Shown here one piece after another: positions 60,026 to 64,000 of a stretch of DNA of 64,000 bases. The notes beneath the pieces are model-generated. The model saw only the letters and a program-made list of their open reading frames with translations, did no database searches and was not told where the DNA came from. The stretch lies in contig NZ_JBBYXL010000006.1 in NCBI RefSeq assembly GCF_039655865.1, forward strand, positions 359,985 through 423,984, written 5' to 3'. The stretch comes from Prosthecobacter sp. SYSU 5D2. Its GTDB lineage: Bacteria > Verrucomicrobiota > Verrucomicrobiia > Verrucomicrobiales > Verrucomicrobiaceae. Made by a program: the position numbers and the translations under genes. Within the stretch, counting starts at the first letter, position 1, and every line of letters starts with the position of its first letter.

Positions 60026-61825
60026 ATGAAACGATTCATCCCCTCCGCCTTCGCCACACTTGCCATGCCATTCCTGGTGATGGCGCAGTCCCCCGTTCCG
60101 TCTCCAGACGACGACAAGCCGAGGGTCCCGGAAGCACCCGTCCCGGCACCTGAGACTGTCGTGCCTGCTGTGCCCCCTGCGCGTCCTAGTGCCACGCCGG
60201 CTGGGCCTGGCCGGCCTGAAAGACCTGCAAGACCCGGTTTGGATCGCCCCGGCCCTCCCGGAACTGAACGCCCTGGCGCTCCTGGCGCTAAACGCCCTGG
60301 CCCTCCCGAAACTGAACGCTCTGGCCCTCCTGGCACCAAACGCCGCGGCTCGCCCGGAGACAGAGATAAATCGGGCGCGCCCGAAAATCCGGCCCCCGTT
60401 CCCGCTGGCACTCCGCCAGAAGAGAATCCATCCGCCAATCGAGAGCGCCCGTCCCCGCCTTCAGGCAGGGAGATGCCTTCAACACGCCCGTCTGAGACGC
60501 CCGGCACACCACCCACCGCTCGTGACGCACCGCCCTCCACCTCTGGCACTTCCAGAACTCGCCCCATGCCCGGCCAACGACCCACCGGCGCTCCGAAAGA
60601 GCGTGGCGCTGATCCTTCTCAGACACGCCCGCCAGCCCCTGGCGCTCCGATGCCTCCCGTCACCTCTAAGCCCGAAGCCCCCGGCGAACCCAAATCCGCA
60701 GATCGGTCCAAGGGTCGCGAGCGGCCTGGTCAGCCAGGACAACCTGGGGATCGCGGACGGCCCGGACGCCCAGGATCACCTGAGAGCCGAGATCGCCCTG
60801 AGCGCCCCGCCGCCCAGAAACCCCCTTCGCAGGAGACTGCCAAAGTGCTTGAAGATGAGCCCAAGCGTGATCGCCAGGCCGACGCCGCCCAGGCTCGCAA
60901 GATCGAAAACCCTGAAGATGCCAAGCGCCTCCTCATGAACATCCTCGGTGGCAGCCCCGCCCGGGTTGACTCCAATGATCGTCCTGGTTCAAATGACCGT
61001 TCTGGCCCAAACAATCGTCCTGGCTCAAACGACCGTTCTGACCCACGGCGGCGCAGCGACGGCTTCAGGTCTGGCTACCGTCCCTCCTTCGAAGAAGTGG
61101 GCCGCACCCAGCAGGACCGCGACCGCACCGTCAGCAGCATCGTCGAGCGCTTCCAGGGCCGTCCCCCACAGGCTGCGCCTTCCGGCAGCGTTTATCGCGA
61201 ACAACGCATCTTCGAAGCCAACGACACCCGCCGGCGCACCCAGTTTTACGAAGGGAACCGCCGGGTGATCCGCTACTCTTCCATGCAGCAGATCCCTCCC
61301 ATCATCATCGCCTCCCAGCAGCTCAACCGCGTCCAGCTCCTCCCCCACGCGCAGAACACCTACACCGTCAGGCCGCCCGCACCGCAGCAGGAGCAGTATT
61401 ACCAAAACGACATTCCCGCTTCCTACACCACCGGCGATGCCTATGCCGTCTCCTACAGCGTTGACCCTGACTCGGCCATCAGCACCGATGCCATCCTCTT
61501 CCGCCAAGGCTCCACCGACTTCGCCGACGCCTACTCCTACGACCTCGTCATTGACATGGCCAACGCCATGCAATCCCCCGCCCTCAGCAACGACACCTTC
61601 GTCATCGAAGGCCACGCCTCCGCCGAAGGCGACTACGGCCAAAACCTCCAGCTTTCCCAAGAACGCGCCGAGCGCATCTCCCGGGAACTCGTCCATCATG
61701 GCGTCAGTGCCGAGCGTCTCATGCCCGTCGGCTACGGCGAAGCCGAAGCCGCCTACCCGGCTGATGCTAACGAAGGCGACAGGCGGCTGGACCGCAGGGT
61801 TGTGGTGTTCCGGATGCGCGAATAA
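60026..61825 (+). CDS. OmpA-domain protein with long Pro/Arg-rich linker
   Basis: The 599-residue exported protein has a signal (SAFATLAMPFLVMAQS). A low-complexity Pro/Gly/Arg-rich region of about 300 residues follows, with repeats such as GPPGTERPGAPGAKRPG. Then come a tandem segment of the SNDRPG/SNDRSG type and a C-terminal OmpA-like peptidoglycan-binding domain (about 480-599) with FVIEGHASAEGDYGQNLQLSQ and DRRLDRRVVVF. It should tie the outer surface to the cell wall through a long flexible, positively charged spacer. A strong terminator follows at 61857. Confidence 0.88.
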   Translation: MKRFIPSAFATLAMPFLVMAQSPVPSPDDDKPRVPEAPVPAPETVVPAVPPARPSATPAGPGRPERPARPGLDRPGPPGTERPGAPGAKRPGPPETERSGPPGTKRRGSPGDRDKSGAPENPAPVPAGTPPEENPSANRERPSPPSGREMPSTRPSETPGTPPTARDAPPSTSGTSRTRPMPGQRPTGAPKERGADPSQTRPPAPGAPMPPVTSKPEAPGEPKSADRSKGRERPGQPGQPGDRGRPGRPGSPESRDRPERPAAQKPPSQETAKVLEDEPKRDRQADAAQARKIENPEDAKRLLMNILGGSPARVDSNDRPGSNDRSGPNNRPGSNDRSDPRRRSDGFRSGYRPSFEEVGRTQQDRDRTVSSIVERFQGRPPQAAPSGSVYREQRIFEANDTRRRTQFYEGNRRVIRYSSMQQIPPIIIASQQLNRVQLLPHAQNTYTVRPPAPQQEQYYQNDIPASYTTGDAYAVSYSVDPDSAISTDAILFRQGSTDFADAYSYDLVIDMANAMQSPALSNDTFVIEGHASAEGDYGQNLQLSQERAERISRELVHHGVSAERLMPVGYGEAEAAYPADANEGDRRLDRRVVVFRMRE

Positions 61826-61856
61826 AGCCTCCTTCCATTCCGCCATCAAATGCCAG

Positions 61857-61883
61857 AACACGCCCCAAATAAAGGGGCGTGTT
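61857..61883 (+). terminator. Rho-independent terminator of the OmpA-domain gene
   Basis: AACACGCCCC (61857-61866) and GGGGCGTGTT (61874-61883) form a perfect 10-bp stem with a 7-base AAATAAA loop, 31 bp after the stop codon. Only a short TTATT follows, so it may work with weak T support. Confidence 0.75.
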
Positions 61884-62072
61884 ATTGGGCTGGGCGCGCC
61901 GCTTTACCAACTCTTGGCGGCTGGGATTTGGTTGGCCTAACATATAATCAAAGTCCCCCCAACGAGAGGTTTTGTCAATTGTCGCACTGACCCAGTTTTC
62001 CCCTTGATTTATCAGGCTTCATGTCGCCTGACTCTGTTTCCCCATGCTAAGATATTGATCGGGAGGCTGGAT

Positions 62073-62720
62073 TCAAGGGCGCCGATATTCGCCATTTGCC
62101 GCGGCGGTTTCGATTCGTCTTTTCAAGTAATCGGTTAGTTCAAAGACGAGCGTGTGAAGTTGATCATAGCCTACAACATCAATCTCTGTCTTCTCGCCAT
62201 GGGCAATTTCGTTCCGCTTTTTCAGGAGGCTTCCATCTAGCACCAAGAAACGGGAAGTAAAGAAGTCATCACAGTAAATACCAACCGTCGTGAGCAGATT
62301 TATGAGAACTTTAGAACTGAGATTGTCCTCGGAATCTATTGAGCCCGCTAATGTGAATTTCCCTGTGTTTCCCTGATTGAAGGTCGCGAACTCAATCACA
62401 TTTAGATACAACTGAATACGATTTGATTGACCGGCTTCACGAATTGCGCCTTTACTGGCAATCGCCACGAAATTGGTTTTAAGTTGGTCATATCGGAGAC
62501 CTTGCCTTGCAACGAATCCCAGATAAGCCTCGCACGCACTCTTGGCAAAACCTTCCCAGTGCGCATATAGCAATGGCACTCCTGCACGAGCCAACAGTCT
62601 TTTCTCGTGCACACGATTTGTTGTTTGAATTGAGAAGCGAAGATTGGTCATCTCTTGCTTTCGCCAAGCAAGAGCCTGATCAAGAAAATCTGTTAACTCC
62701 GATTGCGACCTTATCTTCAC
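62073..62720 (-). CDS. MAE_28990/MAE_18760-like HEPN protein
   Basis: The 215-residue protein has the pattern of the MAE_28990/MAE_18760 HEPN family: N-terminal helix with LAWRKQEMTNLR, a central YAHWEGFAKSACEAYLGFV, and the catalytic HEPN motif RNEIAH (R169, H174) followed by GEKTEID. HEPN proteins are usually RNases of toxin or defence systems. A GTG at 62720 overlaps the stop of the upstream DUF262 frame (GTGA), so the genes form a two-gene module. The region is more AT-rich than the rest of the window, suggesting acquisition. Confidence 0.85.
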   Translation of the reverse strand: MKIRSQSELTDFLDQALAWRKQEMTNLRFSIQTTNRVHEKRLLARAGVPLLYAHWEGFAKSACEAYLGFVARQGLRYDQLKTNFVAIASKGAIREAGQSNRIQLYLNVIEFATFNQGNTGKFTLAGSIDSEDNLSSKVLINLLTTVGIYCDDFFTSRFLVLDGSLLKKRNEIAHGEKTEIDVVGYDQLHTLVFELTDYLKRRIETAAANGEYRRP

Positions 62721-63451
62721 GGTTTAAATAGTTCACGTCCAAGTGGAATCGTCACTGGTAGCCGGGTAGTTGGCCTGACTCCAGAACCGGTGCCCTTCGT
62801 GAACTGCTTATTGTTCCATATTTCACGATGGGTTGTCATTACCTTATCATTGCTGACGGCAAAATTTTCATCTTCCATGTAGTATCCAATCCCCAGCGCG
62901 ATGACCTCAAACACCGAGATCAAGAAAGCCCCTTCAGCTCTGCTTTTAACGTGACTGAAACGTCTAAAAGTATCATCTTGGAGCGTTTGCGCTAAAGCAT
63001 CGAAAGTGCGGTAGAAGCATCGCTCTTCCAAATTCCAGTCAAACTCCTTGTTCTCGGCTAAGTTGGTGATCCTATCTGTTAACCACGGTCCTAGGTCGGG
63101 CATTTGTGACAAGTCGGTGGACGATGCTTTCCGCAGAGTGATGAATCTCACCACAAGTTCGAGAGGGTACTGCTCGGCTATTTGCTTCTCTGTCAGTGGA
63201 AGGCAATCGATGAAATTTTGGTATTTGCCTAATTTGGCAAGCCGTTTGAAGAAATCGGCATTAATCATCAGCAACAAACAGTTGCGCACTTCTTGTGGTG
63301 TCGCGGCCGATCCGCCTGTGTTTAATCGGTCGAACAATTCATATTTGCTCCCTGAATCACTTTTATTCAGGACGATCTTGATGTCCAGACGCGCTCTTTT
63401 GATGCGCAATTTCGCGTAATCGGTCAATACGATGCATCCCTGTCTCCCCAA
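62717..63451 (-). CDS. DUF262 (ParB/Srx-like) protein, C-terminal part after a frameshift
   Basis: This frame holds the C-terminal half of a DUF262 protein: IKRARLDIKIVLNKSDSGSK followed by the conserved YELFDRLNTGG and EVRNCLLLMINADFF. It has no credible start of its own (only a TTG at 63451). It continues the sequence begun in the frame at 63424-63831, which runs out at TAT-TGA. Joining the two with a -1 step near 63430 rebuilds a normal DUF262 protein of about 370 residues. It is likely a 1-nt indel (pseudogene or sequencing error). Its stop overlaps the HEPN start. Confidence 0.75.
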   Translation of the reverse strand: MGRQGCIVLTDYAKLRIKRARLDIKIVLNKSDSGSKYELFDRLNTGGSAATPQEVRNCLLLMINADFFKRLAKLGKYQNFIDCLPLTEKQIAEQYPLELVVRFITLRKASSTDLSQMPDLGPWLTDRITNLAENKEFDWNLEERCFYRTFDALAQTLQDDTFRRFSHVKSRAEGAFLISVFEVIALGIGYYMEDENFAVSNDKVMTTHREIWNNKQFTKGTGSGVRPTTRLPVTIPLGRELFKP

Positions 63452-63831
63452 GTCTTGCCTTTCAAGTCAGGAAGATATTTTGTCCCAAGGAGGGGCAGTG
63501 GCGGTTTCCTTTTCCCTTCTTCATCAAGAAGATCGCCGGTGAGCTCAAAGATTGTGGATAGTCTCTGAAGTCCATCAATAACGTCCCAGCGCCCATCGGA
63601 ATCCTGGGAGACAAAGATTGGCGGAATCGGAATACCCAGTAACACTGATTCAATGAGCCGAGACTTCTGTTCTTCGCTCCAACGAAAAAAGCGTTGGAAT
63701 TCAGGATGTAGATTCAGTTCCCCGTCGCGATACAACGACAAGACTTCTCCAACCGACATCGCATAGGCATCAGTCGAGATCTCTTGGCTGCGGAGGGCGA
63801 TCTGTTCGTCAAGTGGGCTTGAGGTGCTCAT
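63424..63831 (-). CDS. DUF262 (ParB/Srx-like) protein, N-terminal part
   Basis: The 135-residue N-terminal part of a DUF262 protein has the ParB-like segment with HPEFQRFFRWSEEQKSRLIE and the nucleotide-binding/hydrolysis motif D86-G-L-Q-R followed by LSTIFELTGD. In GmrSD-type systems, this domain uses NTP and is joined to an HNH domain; here the partner is the HEPN gene downstream. The ATG at 63831 is the natural start. The frame ends prematurely (KGKTWGDRDASY then TGA). Confidence 0.8.
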   Translation of the reverse strand: MSTSSPLDEQIALRSQEISTDAYAMSVGEVLSLYRDGELNLHPEFQRFFRWSEEQKSRLIESVLLGIPIPPIFVSQDSDGRWDVIDGLQRLSTIFELTGDLLDEEGKRKPPLPLLGTKYLPDLKGKTWGDRDASY

Positions 63832-63896
63832 GAGGCTACGCTATAGACTTCCTAACCGGCCTCCACAAACTCCTTCGACTTATGGCCATCCCGCGC

Positions 63897-63946
63897 TGAA
63901 GTGAGGTGCGCTAAAATCCTGGACCACAAAATAAGGGACAAGCACT
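63897..63946 (+). mobile_element. Probable left end of an IS3-family insertion sequence
   Basis: The TGA-starting sequence TGAAGTGAGGTGCGC, with TCCTGGACCAC about 23 bases in from the TGA, precedes the transposase start and resembles IS3-group terminal inverted repeats. The right end lies beyond the window, so the repeat pair and target duplication cannot be checked. Confidence 0.5.
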
Positions 63947-64000
63947 ATGAGAACCGTGATCCGCAAACGATACAGCAATGATTTCAGAGAGCAGGCAGTG
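63947..64000 (+). CDS. IS3-family transposase OrfA, 5' end (cut by window edge)
   Basis: The first 18 codons, MRTVIRKRYSNDFREQAV, match the start of IS3/IS911-type OrfA (transposase DNA-binding helix-turn-helix proteins begin K-R-Y-x-x-x-F-R/K-x-x-x-V). The frame runs off the window. Its presence beside the DUF262-HEPN module marks a mobile or unstable patch. Confidence 0.75.
   Translation, partial: MRTVIRKRYSNDFREQAV

Noticed and set aside
63424..63451. Programmed ribosomal frameshift in the DUF262 gene
   Set aside because: No slippery heptamer or downstream pseudoknot is visible; a single-base indel is simpler.

Overview
The window looks like a chromosomal segment of a Gram-negative member of the Planctomycetes-Verrucomicrobia group, most likely Verrucomicrobiota (Verrucomicrobiaceae/Prosthecobacter-like). 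This is inferred from gene content: many secreted sulfatases, a planctomycete-type cytochrome c (PSCyt1)/DUF1549/DUF1553 protein, a Ser/Thr kinase joined to a PSCyt1 domain, a giant beta-strand-repeat protein with a PEP-CTERM tail, LolA and OmpA-type envelope proteins, and GC-rich coding with weak Shine-Dalgarno signals. No rRNA, tRNA or CRISPR array was seen.

Layout. 1-9.1 kb: recG, a small SAM methyltransferase, a tightly overlapping lipoprotein-maf-DUF4279 operon, an AraC regulator and a large SNF2 helicase. 9.2-13.2 kb: a 1329-residue surface protein. 13.4-24.3 kb: kinase/cytochrome protein, a membrane coiled-coil protein, an aminotransferase, a GNAT/nitrilase pair, mscL, cimA, a BI-1 membrane protein, a cupin, then lolA and thiE. 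24.3-30.6 kb: one minus-strand array gyrB, nucleotidyltransferase, partner, gyrA, thiE, lolA, in which a two-gene toxin-antitoxin-like cassette sits between the gyrase genes. 30.8-45.7 kb: a desulfation locus with six secreted type I sulfatases and an esterase-like hydrolase, interleaved with a rhodanese, a small outer-membrane-type protein and a PiT-family transporter. 45.7-50.7 kb: small envelope proteins and a HerA-like ATPase. 50.8-54.7 kb: two overlapping sensor kinase genes. 54.9-61.8 kb: a PSCyt1/DUF1549/DUF1553/LamG-like protein, rsgA and an OmpA-domain protein with a long proline/arginine-rich linker. 62.0-64.0 kb: a visibly AT-richer accessory patch with a HEPN-domain protein, a frameshifted DUF262 (ParB-like) gene and the left end of an IS3-type element.

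How the genes may work together. The sulfatases probably strip sulfate esters from algal or animal polysaccharides in the periplasm or outside the cell. The co-located PiT-family carrier, beta-barrel-like protein and sulfurtransferase may handle the released sulfate or sulfur; this is inference. No formylglycine-generating enzyme is in the window, so sulfatase maturation must be encoded elsewhere. The strongest candidates for an undescribed or little-described system are the DUF262-HEPN module beside an IS at the right edge, the nucleotidyltransferase cassette inside the gyrase operon, and the kinase-cytochrome fusion that carries an internal signal-peptide-like segment.
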